Assembly: GCA_050287105.1 (NCBI GenBank)
Contig: JBNKBG010000043.1
Coordinates: forward strand, 1 to 22,351
Direction of reading: 5' to 3'
Origin: JAPHTQ01 sp050287105
GTDB taxonomy: Bacteria; Pseudomonadota; Gammaproteobacteria; Thiohalomonadales; Thiohalomonadaceae
Length of the DNA: 22,351 bases
The translations under genes were made by a program, and so were the position numbers. How positions within the stretch are numbered: position 1 is the stretch's first letter; each line of letters begins with the position of its first letter. The notes beneath the pieces were generated by a model that saw only the letters and a program-made list of their open reading frames with translations, did no database searches and had not been told where the DNA came from. Positions 7,225-14,886 of the stretch are shown one piece after another.

Positions 7225-7542
7225 CTATGATTGTTTATCGAATACTTCATTCATAAGGTTGGCGACAAACTCGTTCATATATGAATTCTCGCCGCAGTGA
7301 ATGAGTTGAGTGTCATCGGTTCTGAATGTGAGGTAAGGGCGGACTTCGGTCCCTTCAAATTCAATTTTCGCCATATCGTCAATGGTGCTGGCAACACTGA
7401 ATGCGATCTCTCCAGTGACTTCTTTCAACTTATCGCCGTTGTAACCTGCCGCTGCGAGTTTGAACCGGATCTGTTCAATTATCTCGCGCAGGAGGATTTG
7501 TTGATGTTGTTCGAATTTATCGGCATCAATCTCTAGTTGCAT
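7225..7542 (-). CDS. Protein of unknown function, 105 aa
   Basis: An acidic soluble protein with no recognised domain. The N-terminal part is an amphipathic helix (DKFEQHQQILLREIIEQIRFKLAAAG), and a second helix begins near EIAFSVASTIDDMA. Then follow two strands (KIEFEGTEVRPYLTFRTD and QLIHCGENSYMNEF) and a final helix. The single cysteine lies in HCGENS. The gene is 12 bases below the acetyltransferase gene, with AAGGG upstream of its start, and 17 bases above the 212-aa gene. The tight spacing suggests the proteins work together. Confidence 0.75.
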   Translation of the reverse strand: MQLEIDADKFEQHQQILLREIIEQIRFKLAAAGYNGDKLKEVTGEIAFSVASTIDDMAKIEFEGTEVRPYLTFRTDDTQLIHCGENSYMNEFVANLMNEVFDKQS

Positions 7543-7554
7543 CTCGATTACCCT

Positions 7555-8598
7555 TCAATTTTCAATATGACGGTGTTGCATCAAACCATGGAGCCAGTTC
7601 AGCGCTCTGCGCAATCCGCTCTCCGGTTTGGGTTTGTTAATACAGTAGAGCGCCCAGCGTTCCCTGCGTTCTGACATCCAGTCCTGCTTATAAGCATCAT
7701 TTCCCGTGAGGAAGTCAATCTCAGCGACCTTGTCGTTGTCGATAACATACGCCATCAGGTATTTGGTCAGGATCGAACCGGGTGAGTAGTGCCGCCATTG
7801 CTCGTCATAGACCAGTTTGAAGATGCTGGCCTTGCCATGCACCACAAACCAGAATTGTGCCGCAACAGGCCTGTTTTCAATATAGAGGATGGCAAGTCTT
7901 AGCCATCCCTGTGCGGCCAGGTTACTGGCAAGGCCTTCGATAAAATCGCCATAAAGTTCATTGGCCTTCCAGCTCTTTGTATAAACCGCGTTGTAATCTT
8001 CCAGTGCCTGCTGCAGATTATCAGCGCTAAAGAGACGAATGGTGTAGCCATGTTCCCGTTCGAGTTTGCGCTCCTTGCGGGCAATGGAGTTACGCACTCT
8101 GGCAGGACGGGCCGCCATATAGTCATGAAACGTTTCTCCCTGGGGACGATGAATCCAGTTGTAGAAACGGAATGTGCGATGACAGGAAATCCCCAACGAT
8201 TCCATCGCCTGCTGCAGCTCCTGCATGTTCCTGTCGTCTGCAGCAATCGGTTCCAGGCGCAGAGAGGAAAAGGGGCGTTGAATCAGTCCCTGCGCCAGAC
8301 ACTCAAGAGTCGCCTGTCGGCCATCCTCTGCGAGCAATAGCGTATAGAGCGAGGAGTAGAGGTTGGTCAGTGCATAGCCATGTTCGCCGCTACGCATCTT
8401 AAGCGGCAGTATTGCCAGCACTTTGCCGTCCTCAATTACACACGCCAGTAAAATGTCCTGACACGCATCCGGCGCATTCCTGAGCAGGTTCTCAAACCAG
8501 GGCCGTGAAAAAAAGATACTCTCTGCAGCGGCCCTGGCGAACAGCGCGTCAGCACTGTCAGGCAGTTGATCAATATCTGTGTAACAGACAAATTCCAT
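7555..8598 (-). CDS. FemAB/BioF2-like GNAT acetyltransferase
   Basis: This resembles the CelD/BcsL acetyltransferase group (GNAT fold, BioF2-like domain), which transfers acyl or amino-acyl groups to envelope polymers or proteins. Typical blocks are present: FFSRPWFENLLRNAP near residue 30, an arginine-rich central part (MAARPARVRNSIARKERK), and the C-terminal core RLAILYIENRPVAAQFWFV, SIFKLVYDEQWRHYSPGSIL and IDFLTGNDAYKQDWMSERRE. The last block is characteristic of the family. I take the ATG at 8598; a TTG at 8601 is also in frame. The gene begins 3 bases after the YCII-like gene stop, so the two are translationally coupled. It has no signal peptide. The acceptor is unknown. In other bacteria these enzymes sit in exopolysaccharide or modification clusters, which is not the case here. 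Confidence 0.82.
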   Translation of the reverse strand: MEFVCYTDIDQLPDSADALFARAAAESIFFSRPWFENLLRNAPDACQDILLACVIEDGKVLAILPLKMRSGEHGYALTNLYSSLYTLLLAEDGRQATLECLAQGLIQRPFSSLRLEPIAADDRNMQELQQAMESLGISCHRTFRFYNWIHRPQGETFHDYMAARPARVRNSIARKERKLEREHGYTIRLFSADNLQQALEDYNAVYTKSWKANELYGDFIEGLASNLAAQGWLRLAILYIENRPVAAQFWFVVHGKASIFKLVYDEQWRHYSPGSILTKYLMAYVIDNDKVAEIDFLTGNDAYKQDWMSERRERWALYCINKPKPESGLRRALNWLHGLMQHRHIEN

Positions 8599-8601
8599 CA
8601 A

Positions 8602-8952
8602 CTAGTTGATCGTCTTGCTGCCACTCTCATCCAGATCGCCCGTCATCTCGATCATCTCCGAGACTTCCAAAGTACCGTTAATCTCCAGGAAGGGACAGGA
8701 TTTTGCTGCGGCAAGGGCCTGTTGCAGCGAATCCATTCTCAGGATCGTCATTCCCGACATCGCTGAGATGCTTCCTTCGGAGATCGAACCATTCGCCCTA
8801 AGAGTATGGGTATCCTTGAATGGCACAGCCGGGCTGACGACAGCGTCACCCAGCGACATCATCCACTGCTGGTAGGCCTCCATGTGTTTTTGCATCTGTC
8901 CAGGGTCGGAGGGGTGTTCGCCTCCCAGGTAAACCATAATGTATTGCGGCAT
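8602..8952 (-). CDS. YCII-related (DGPF-like) protein
   Basis: A small protein with the YCII/DGPF dimeric alpha-beta barrel pattern. It starts MPQYIMVYLGG, carries MEAYQQWMMSLGDAVVSPAVPF, then has a strand-helix repeat (SGMTILRMDSLQQALAAAKSCPFLEINGTLEV). Family members are usually 95-125 residues and of uncertain function, some acting near sigma factors or in small-molecule chemistry. The C-terminal tail EMTGDLDESGSKTIN is polar. GGGGAG lies 8 bases before the ATG. It is the first gene of the four-gene minus operon, and a large palindrome lies about 80 bases upstream. Confidence 0.82.
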   Translation of the reverse strand: MPQYIMVYLGGEHPSDPGQMQKHMEAYQQWMMSLGDAVVSPAVPFKDTHTLRANGSISEGSISAMSGMTILRMDSLQQALAAAKSCPFLEINGTLEVSEMIEMTGDLDESGSKTIN

Positions 8953-9034
8953 TTGCTGTACTCCCCAGCGTGATAGTGAGCGAGAAAGAAGTGGCTGATT
9001 CTAAAGAAATTTGAACGGAAAATCAGGAGGAATA

Positions 9035-9072
9035 TGCGGCTCATTGCAGACCCTGCGATACAATGAGCCGCA
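9035..9072. repeat. Perfect 12-bp inverted repeat with inner stem
   Basis: TGCGGCTCATTG at 9035-9046 is matched by CAATGAGCCGCA at 9061-9072. The loop holds a smaller GCAG/CTGC stem. There is no T-run on either side, so it is not a simple terminator. It may be an operator, an RNA element of the minus operon, or a dispersed palindromic unit. Confidence 0.6.
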
Positions 9073-9261
9073 CGGGAGGAGGCTATTGGGACCCCGACAC
9101 GTGCAATCGCGGCGAGATGGCCGTTTGACGCCATTCCGGGGCGCTTTCCGGCCGCGGTAGCAGCAAAAAAACACTCCGAAAAACAAGCCGCTACAATAAT
9201 TACTTATCGCGCCATAAAAAGTTCGAGGCCTAGCTGTTGTTGCTGGTTACCCGGCGATTCC

Positions 9262-9270
9262 TGTTATAAT
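9262..9270 (+). promoter_or_regulatory. Extended -10 promoter for the 53-aa gene
   Basis: TGTTATAAT provides a consensus TATAAT with the TGn extension. A loose -35 (TTGCTG at 9240-9245) lies 19 bases upstream. Transcription would start near 9277, giving a leader of about 60 bases. Confidence 0.6.
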
Positions 9271-9336
9271 TTGGGCTGCGTTAATAAACGATTCTCGTCG
9301 TAGTGGCGATCACAACAGCGAAGCAAAAGGTGATTT

Positions 9337-9498
9337 ATGAGCGGACACTCAAGTACCAGACCTAAAGTTCCTGAAGGCAAAGCCCGTTTCCTTACAACCA
9401 CTCAGATGGAGCCGAATGAAAAAGGCTTTGTTGGTTATAAGACCACCTGGGAATCTTTCCAGAAAGAAGTCCCGTACACCACTCCGAAGCGCCCCTGA
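9337..9498 (+). CDS. Orphan small protein, 53 aa
   Basis: A short gene supported by its own signals rather than by homology. It begins MSGHSSTRPKVPEGKARF, continues LTTTQMEPNEKGFVGYKTTW and ends ESFQKEVPYTTPKRP. AAAGGTGA lies five bases before the ATG, an extended -10 promoter lies about 70 bases upstream, and a perfect 12-bp hairpin follows the stop. The protein is basic, hydrophilic, rich in Thr, Pro and Lys, and has no cysteine or membrane segment, so it may be largely disordered or bind nucleic acid or a partner. I do not recognise it. The codons are ordinary for this genome. It is monocistronic between divergent and parallel neighbours. Confidence 0.65.
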   Translation: MSGHSSTRPKVPEGKARFLTTTQMEPNEKGFVGYKTTWESFQKEVPYTTPKRP

Positions 9499-9515
9499 AT
9501 TCCAAGGTCGTGTCG

Positions 9516-9547
9516 CCTTATGGGGGATACTCTTTTCCCCCATAAGG
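9516..9547 (+). terminator. Strong hairpin after the 53-aa gene
   Basis: CCTTATGGGGGA and TCCCCCATAAGG form a perfect 12-bp stem around an 8-base loop. No T-run follows on either strand, so termination is likely but not of the classical form; mRNA protection is the alternative. Confidence 0.5.
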
Positions 9548-9640
9548 TAGCTTCAGACGCACTCGTTCCCCCCCCCTCCATTAGTCCTGATCATTCGTTG
9601 TTCCCTTCGCGTGTTTGCGCCTTTGGGTTAAGCTCTGCCC

Positions 9641-10345
9641 ATGCAATCTTTCCCCTTTGAAGCCATTGGCGTTGTTCACTCCCCTTTCCGGGAGAAGTTC
9701 GGTATTCCGCGACAGCCGGGCCTGGTGAGCTCCGCAGTGGCCACGCTGGAGCTGCTACCGCCCTATAACCGGCCCGAGGCGGTAAAGGGGCTGGAGGGGT
9801 TTTCCCATATCTGGATCAGCTTCGTCTTCCATGGGGTCAGGCGTCAGGAGTGGAAGCCGACGGTGCGCCCGCCGCGGCTGGGGGGGAATGAACGGGTCGG
9901 GGTGTTTGCCAGTCGCTCGACCCACCGCCCCAATCCCATCGGCCTCTCGGTGGTGGAACTGACAGGCATCGACAGCAGCGATGGCAGGGTGGTGCTGTCT
10001 CTGAAGGGGGCCGATCTGCTGGATGGCACCCCGGTGCTCGATATCAAACCCTATATCCCCTATGTGGACGCCATTGCCGATGCCCGTAGCGGCTTTGCCG
10101 ACAGTGCACCAGTCCCTTCACTGACAGTGGCGTTCTCGGCACAGGCGGAACAGCAATGCGTCGGGATGGCGGTGAAATATCCGGAATTGCGGCAGCTGAT
10201 TAGTGAGGTATTGGCACTCGACCCGCGTCCCGCCTACCAGGCAGAGGCCGGACGGGAATACGGTGTGAACCTCTACGATCTCAACATCCGCTTTCGTGTC
10301 AGCGCAGGGAGCGCCGAGGTGCTGGCTATTGAGGAGGTGGGGTAA
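9641..10345 (+). CDS. trmO: tRNA-Thr(GGU) A37 N6-methyltransferase TrmO
   Basis: A SAM-dependent enzyme of the YaeB/TrmO (UPF0066, TsaA) family that methylates the t6A37 base of threonine tRNA. The N-terminal barrel starts FEAIGVVHSPFREKFGIPRQ. The family hallmark GVFASRSTHRPNPIGLSVV lies near residues 87-105, and LLDGTPVLDIKPYIPYVD follows. The C-terminal part (about 180-234) is a small extra domain, as in E. coli YaeB, and the 234-residue length agrees. No clear Shine-Dalgarno precedes the ATG, and a nine-C run lies about 65 bases upstream. The 3' end overlaps the convergent pomB gene by 20 bases, so the two mRNAs are complementary there. Confidence 0.93.
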   Translation: MQSFPFEAIGVVHSPFREKFGIPRQPGLVSSAVATLELLPPYNRPEAVKGLEGFSHIWISFVFHGVRRQEWKPTVRPPRLGGNERVGVFASRSTHRPNPIGLSVVELTGIDSSDGRVVLSLKGADLLDGTPVLDIKPYIPYVDAIADARSGFADSAPVPSLTVAFSAQAEQQCVGMAVKYPELRQLISEVLALDPRPAYQAEAGREYGVNLYDLNIRFRVSAGSAEVLAIEEVG

Positions 10346-11189
10346 CCGGTAGCGGTGCCTCGCCGCCCTGGGTCAGATCGCCAAGGGTAACCACGATCTC
10401 GACGCGCCGGTTCTTGGCCCGATCCTGCGGCGTATCGTTGGGTACCAGCGGTACCGAGTCGGCACGGCCCGAGGCGATGATGTGATTGGCAGGCAGGTTA
10501 GAGATCTTGATCATGCGCTGTACCACCGAGGCGGCACGGGCGGCAGAGAGGTCCCAGTTGGAGCGGAAACGGGCAGTGGTGATCGGGATATCATCGGTGT
10601 GGCCCACGACCAGAATACTGCCATCGACCTCGCTCAGGGTCTGGCTAACCTGATCCAGGATTGGCAGGAAGTTGTCCCGTAGCTGTGCGCTGGCCACATC
10701 GAAGGAGATGGTCTCCTGGAAACGGATCAGTATCTTGTCCTCAAATTTATTGACCTCAATGGACTCGGCGTTGATCTCCTTCTCCATTTCCCCTTTTAGC
10801 CTTTGGTAGAGTTGGTCGGTTGCATCGATCACCTCCTGCTTGGGGGCGGTTGGCTCGACCACAGGTGGCTCTTCAATCGGTGGCTCGTCTGCTGGTTCGG
10901 TCGGGGGGGGGATATCCAGTTGCGGCAGATCCAGGCCTCTATCGCCAATGATCGATGCGCTGTTGCTGAGGTAACCGTTCATGGGATCGCCAAAGGCCGC
11001 CTGGATCGACGATAGCGCCTGCTTGTACTTCACCACATCGGTACTCGACATGGAGAGTAGCAGGACGAAGAAGGTCAGCATCAGCGACATCAGGTCGGCG
11101 AAGGTGACAATCCACCCCGGTGTACCTGCAGCGGCGCCCGCTTTTCCCTTAGCCACCGGATTCTGCCGTCTGGGCTGCCTCTTCGGCAT
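10326..11189 (-). CDS. pomB: Flagellar stator protein PomB/MotB type
   Basis: The B subunit of the flagellar stator anchors the ion channel to peptidoglycan. PGWIVTFADLMSLMLTFFVLLLS at residues 24-46 is the single membrane helix, with D32 as the ion-binding aspartate. A Pro/Glu-rich periplasmic linker lies near 90-120. The OmpA-like peptidoglycan domain (about 145-275) has VVGHTDDIP, NWDLSAARA and AKNRRVEIVV. PGWIVTFADLMSL and the partner sequence look more like sodium-type PomB than E. coli MotB, but the ion is not proven. The start is uncertain: this ATG overlaps pomA by 41 bases, whereas a GTG at 11156 would give an 8-base overlap and a shorter cytoplasmic tail. The gene contains a run of nine C in its linker. 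Confidence 0.92.
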   Translation of the reverse strand: MPKRQPRRQNPVAKGKAGAAAGTPGWIVTFADLMSLMLTFFVLLLSMSSTDVVKYKQALSSIQAAFGDPMNGYLSNSASIIGDRGLDLPQLDIPPPTEPADEPPIEEPPVVEPTAPKQEVIDATDQLYQRLKGEMEKEINAESIEVNKFEDKILIRFQETISFDVASAQLRDNFLPILDQVSQTLSEVDGSILVVGHTDDIPITTARFRSNWDLSAARAASVVQRMIKISNLPANHIIASGRADSVPLVPNDTPQDRAKNRRVEIVVTLGDLTQGGEAPLPVTPPPQ

Positions 11190-11943
11190 CCTTGATAATG
11201 CCGCGTTTGCTGTGTGGCAGGTAGGCTTCCAGCACTTCGTCCATCAGGCGCGGACTGTGGCCCTGCTGGATGCAGGTGATGATCTCGATAATCAGTTGTT
11301 GATTGGCGCCTTCCTGGTTGCTGCGCAGTTCCAGCTTTTCGGCGATGGGCAGGGCTACCAGATTGGCGATCAGGGCGCCATAGAGGGTGGTCAGCAGCGC
11401 CACCGCCATGGCCGGGCCGATGCTTGAAGGGTCCGACAGGGTGCTGAGCATCTGCACCAGGCCGATCAGGGTACCGATCATGCCGAAGGCCGGGGCCGAA
11501 TCGCCGATGGCACGGAAAATCTTCTGTCCCACCAGGTGCCGCTCAAAGCTCTGCTCCATATCCTCCTGCAGTGCCTTGCTGATGAAGTCGGGCTTATAGC
11601 CGTCCGCCAGCATGTGCACACCGCGGGAGAGGAAGGGATCCGGCGTCTCAAAGGAATCCAGGGCCAATACCCCTTTTTTACGGCTGATGTCGGCCAGTTC
11701 ATTGGCGACCAGAATGAGTTCTACCGGCGTCGAGGTTTTGAAGCGGAAGGCGTTGAATGCGACCTTGACGCTATTGATGACATGACCAAGTGGAAATTTA
11801 ATCAGTGTGGCAGCGAGTGCGCCGCCGAAAACGATCATGATAGACGGGATGCTGACGAACAGCATGGCGCTTCCGCCTAAAACGATTGCCGAGGCAATCA
11901 GACCCATGCCGCTGAGCAGGCCAATAAATGTCGCGATATCCAC
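11149..11943 (-). CDS. pomA: Flagellar stator protein PomA/MotA type
   Basis: The A subunit of the stator converts ion flow into torque at FliG. I take the GTG at 11943 (protein of 264 aa), because it gives the family-typical start VDIATFIGLLSGMGLIASAI and has GGGGAGAGA just upstream. An ATG 60 bases further up would add a non-conserved tail. Four membrane segments are evident, including IPSIMIVFGGALAATLIKF and the conserved APAFGMIGTLIGLVQML followed by GPAMAVALLTTLYGALIANL. The cytoplasmic loop between segments 2 and 3 carries the charged residues expected at the FliG interface. The shorter MotA-like loop and overall sequence resemble Vibrio PomA. It overlaps pomB downstream, and no sigma-28 promoter was seen before it. 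Confidence 0.92.
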   Translation of the reverse strand: MDIATFIGLLSGMGLIASAIVLGGSAMLFVSIPSIMIVFGGALAATLIKFPLGHVINSVKVAFNAFRFKTSTPVELILVANELADISRKKGVLALDSFETPDPFLSRGVHMLADGYKPDFISKALQEDMEQSFERHLVGQKIFRAIGDSAPAFGMIGTLIGLVQMLSTLSDPSSIGPAMAVALLTTLYGALIANLVALPIAEKLELRSNQEGANQQLIIEIITCIQQGHSPRLMDEVLEAYLPHSKRGIIKDAEEAAQTAESGG

Positions 11944-12494
11944 TCTCTCTCCCCATTGAGACTGTGTCGTATGAGTAAATACTATAAACGGTGGGAATTG
12001 CAATGAAAAACCGGAGGCAAAAACGCCCCGGGAAGGAGCGAAATACTCGGAGGGGGTACTAAATCATTTGCGCACCGCCTGTGTGACCAACTCCTCCCGT
12101 TGCCTGGGCGGTGTTTCCGGTGCGGCATTCATTAAATAACGTTGGCAAGAGGGTAGGATAACTGACGGCACTACTGCGACTTCTTCCTGCTGGTCTACAC
12201 CCTATGCGCAACAATGCCCATTCGGACGATAAAACCCACATGACCTGCATCGAATTTTCCGATGTGTGAATAGATAGTTTGAGTGCGTTTTGTTGTTTGT
12301 TATCGCGTAGATTTAAAGAATGAGGCTGGCCTGCCGATAAACATTGCTGTCTTGGGGCGGCTCACAGCTACGCCCCGATGCTATTTCTGTACCTGAATTC
12401 ACAATAGAAGCCTCATTTCATGAGATGCGGCAATTATCGACAGGCTCACGGCGGTATGGATACCCCTGACAGAATATTTTAGAGGAGTATCCGA
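11944..12494. other. Intergenic region between pomA and the chemoreceptor gene
   Basis: There is no supported gene in these 551 bases. The left end must hold the pomA promoter; a TATAGT -10 is visible on the minus strand near 11981-11986 without a good -35. The middle (12060-12290) has short open frames but no ribosome site or conserved-looking peptide. The right end holds a sigma-28 promoter and a small GGGGCG/CGCCCC hairpin at 12354-12376 in the leader. Confidence 0.7.
12314..12340 (+). promoter_or_regulatory. Sigma-28 (FliA) promoter of the chemoreceptor gene
   Basis: TAAAG at 12314-12318 and GCCGATAA at 12333-12340, 14 bases apart, match the flagellar sigma factor consensus TAAAGTTT-N11-GCCGATAA in both elements and spacing. 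It places the downstream receptor in the late flagellar regulon, with a leader of about 145 bases. Confidence 0.85.
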
Positions 12495-14780
12495 ATGAAA
12501 AGCCTGTCTATCTTCTGGCGTTTCGCTCTGGCCACAGTCGCCCTGCTGCTGGTTATCGTGAGTGTCATCGTGCTGGTTGCAAACGGCCGCATGGAGGAGA
12601 CCCTGGCAGAGACCGAGCGCCAGCAACTCAACCATTACCATGAGATGCTGATGGGGCGTCTGAGCGCCGAAGGCAATCGTGCCCATTCCCTGGCACTATT
12701 GGTTGCCTCCATTCCCAAAGTGCAACAGGCCTTTGCCGCGGGAGATCGTGAAGTACTGGCAGAGATGTTCGCCCCGGGATTCAAGGAATTGCAGGCGGAG
12801 CTCGCGGTACGCCAGTTCCAGTTTCACACGCCACCGGCCACCTCCTTCTTGCGCGTGCACAAGCTGAAAAAATACGGCGATGATCTCTCCTCATTCCGCA
12901 AAACTGTGGTGGAGACCAACAACACTAAGGCACCAGTCAGCGGCCTTGAGGTCGGAGTGGCCGGGCTGGGTATCCGTGGCATTGTTCCTGTTTTCAATGA
13001 AGGGAGTCACATTGGATCGGTGGAGTTTGGTATGTCCTTCGGTCAGGCCTTCTTCGACGAATTCAAGAAACAGTACGGCGTTGATGTGGCGTTACATCTT
13101 GATCGCAACGGCACGTTTGAAACCTTTGGCACTACTCTGAAAGCGAAGACGCTGCTAAGCAAACAACAGATGCAGGCTGCGATGGGCGGTGAGATGGCCT
13201 ATCTGCAGGGCGAGACAGAGGCTATGCCGGTAGCGATTTTTGCCGAGTCGATTGCCGATTATTCCGGTAACCCGATCGGTGTGGTGGAGATCGTGGCCGA
13301 CCGTAGCTATTTCAGCGGCGCGATAAGCTCAATGCGGAGAATCATGCTGGGGCTTGGCGTGCTTGGTTTGTTGATCGGTATCGTGAGCAGTGCCTTGATT
13401 GCCCGTGGCATTACAGCACCGATCAAGCGTGTTGCCTGCTCCTTCGAGGATATTGCCGATGGTGACGGTAATCTGGATGTACGCCTGGCGGTTGAAGGAA
13501 GTGATGAGACGGCACGCCTCGGTCGTGCCTTCAATCAGTTCATCGCGCGCATACACGATACTGTAGAGCAGGTCGCGTTTGCTGCCACCCGCCTGGCACC
13601 TGCGGTGGAGCGGTTCTCCTCCGGCACGGAAAAGACCCATCACGGTATGTTGCAGCAGCAGCGTGAGACCGAGCAGATTGCTGCAGCGGTTAATGAAATG
13701 TCGGCCACCGTACACGAGGTGGCCAGCAATACCTCAATGGCGGCCGATGCGGCCAACCAGGCGGATCAGGATACCAGCAAGGGCAAGCAGGTGGTGGGGC
13801 GTGCGATCCAGACCATCAATATCGTGGCCGAAGAAATGGAGCGAATTGCCGAAGTCATCGCCAGGGTCAACGACGACAGTCAACGTATAGGTAGCGTCCT
13901 GGATGTGATTGTCGGGATCGCCGAGCAGACCAATCTGCTAGCGCTCAATGCCGCCATTGAAGCGGCACGTGCCGGAGAGCAGGGCCGCGGTTTTGCCGTG
14001 GTGGCCGACGAGGTACGCACCCTGGCTCAGCGTACCCAACGTTCCACCGAGGAGATCCGCAGCATGATCGAAGGCCTGCAAGGCAGCGCCAAAGAGGCGG
14101 TAGGTGTGATCGATGAGGGGCGGAAAAGCACGATGGTTTCGGTGGAGCATGCGGGACAGGCCGGTGAGGCACTGGACGATATTCTCAGGGCAGTGGACAC
14201 GATCAATGCGATGAATACCCAAATTGCTACCGCCTCCGAGGAACAGAGCGCTGTGGCCGACGAGATCAATCGCAATATCAGCCGTATCAGCGATGTGACG
14301 ATGCAAACCACCAGTGACTCCGCCGAGCTTTCACAGGAGAGCGAGACCCTGGTCAAGTTGTCTGAGGAACTGCTGGGTGTGGTCGGCCGTTTTAATTTGG
14401 GTAAGAAACAGCTGCTTATTGATCTTGAGCGGGCCAAGGCAGCGCATCTGGCATGGAAGGTGAAGCTGCGCGGTTTCCTCGATGGGCGTGCCGAGCTAAG
14501 CCAGGCGCAGGCCGTGTCGGATCACGATTGCGCCTTTGGCAAGTGGTACTTCGGCCCTGGTCTTGAGAGCTTTGGACAAATTCGTGAAATGGTGGAAGTG
14601 CGTACACCGCATGCGGAAATGCACGCCCTGATCCGCAGGATCATTGAGTTGAAAGGGCAAGGAAAGATTGAAGCAGCGGAGCAGGAGTACAGTAAGGTCG
14701 GTCCTCTTTCTGAACAGATTGTCGGACTGATAGATAGCATCAAACAGCATGTGTCGGAGGCATTGAAAGCGGCTGGGTGA
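12495..14780 (+). CDS. Methyl-accepting chemotaxis protein with Cache sensor and CZB zinc domain
   Basis: A transmembrane chemoreceptor of 761 residues. Membrane helix 1 is at about 8-30 and helix 2 at 283-305. The periplasmic part between them carries FQFHTPPATSFLRVHK and SGLEVGVAGLGIRGIVPVF, which fit the dCache_3 type. HAMP lies at about 305-358. The signalling domain has its hairpin tip at 472-509 (AEQTNLLALNAAIEAARAGE). The C-terminal CZB domain shows H651, H677, C679, H706 and H710. The H/C/H/H set at 651, 679, 706 and 710 has nearly the spacing of the DgcZ zinc site, and such cysteines respond to zinc or oxidants. No CheR/CheB pentapeptide is visible at the end. AGAGGAG precedes the ATG. 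The sigma-28 promoter supports a flagellar role. The ligand is unknown. Confidence 0.95.
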   Translation: MKSLSIFWRFALATVALLLVIVSVIVLVANGRMEETLAETERQQLNHYHEMLMGRLSAEGNRAHSLALLVASIPKVQQAFAAGDREVLAEMFAPGFKELQAELAVRQFQFHTPPATSFLRVHKLKKYGDDLSSFRKTVVETNNTKAPVSGLEVGVAGLGIRGIVPVFNEGSHIGSVEFGMSFGQAFFDEFKKQYGVDVALHLDRNGTFETFGTTLKAKTLLSKQQMQAAMGGEMAYLQGETEAMPVAIFAESIADYSGNPIGVVEIVADRSYFSGAISSMRRIMLGLGVLGLLIGIVSSALIARGITAPIKRVACSFEDIADGDGNLDVRLAVEGSDETARLGRAFNQFIARIHDTVEQVAFAATRLAPAVERFSSGTEKTHHGMLQQQRETEQIAAAVNEMSATVHEVASNTSMAADAANQADQDTSKGKQVVGRAIQTINIVAEEMERIAEVIARVNDDSQRIGSVLDVIVGIAEQTNLLALNAAIEAARAGEQGRGFAVVADEVRTLAQRTQRSTEEIRSMIEGLQGSAKEAVGVIDEGRKSTMVSVEHAGQAGEALDDILRAVDTINAMNTQIATASEEQSAVADEINRNISRISDVTMQTTSDSAELSQESETLVKLSEELLGVVGRFNLGKKQLLIDLERAKAAHLAWKVKLRGFLDGRAELSQAQAVSDHDCAFGKWYFGPGLESFGQIREMVEVRTPHAEMHALIRRIIELKGQGKIEAAEQEYSKVGPLSEQIVGLIDSIKQHVSEALKAAG

Positions 14781-14886
14781 GGCAAGAGCGTATCGATATC
14801 GGATTAGTACAACTTTATCTTGTAGGGGATTTATCTACCGGTCGTAAACATCTATATTTAGATACTAGGCAAGCGGTATTCTGCAT

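Larger units (their letters stand above)
8953..9336. other. Intergenic region between two divergent genes
   Basis: No gene was found in these 384 bases. The region holds a perfect 12-bp palindrome near the YCII-like gene, then a GC-rich stretch (9075-9160) without clear structure. An AT-rich promoter for the 53-aa gene lies at its right end. No promoter could be assigned with confidence to the minus operon. Confidence 0.7.

Noticed and set aside
11941..12003. Upstream ATG start for the PomA-type gene
   Set aside because: The added residues are not family-like, and the GTG at 11943 has a strong ribosome site and begins exactly where PomA proteins begin.
12059..12250. Short frames in the pomA-chemoreceptor gap, both strands
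   Set aside because: No ribosome sites, no conserved-looking peptide and ordinary composition for a spacer.
13938..14437. Several minus-strand frames opposite the chemoreceptor
   Set aside because: They are shadows of the highly conserved signalling domain on the plus strand.
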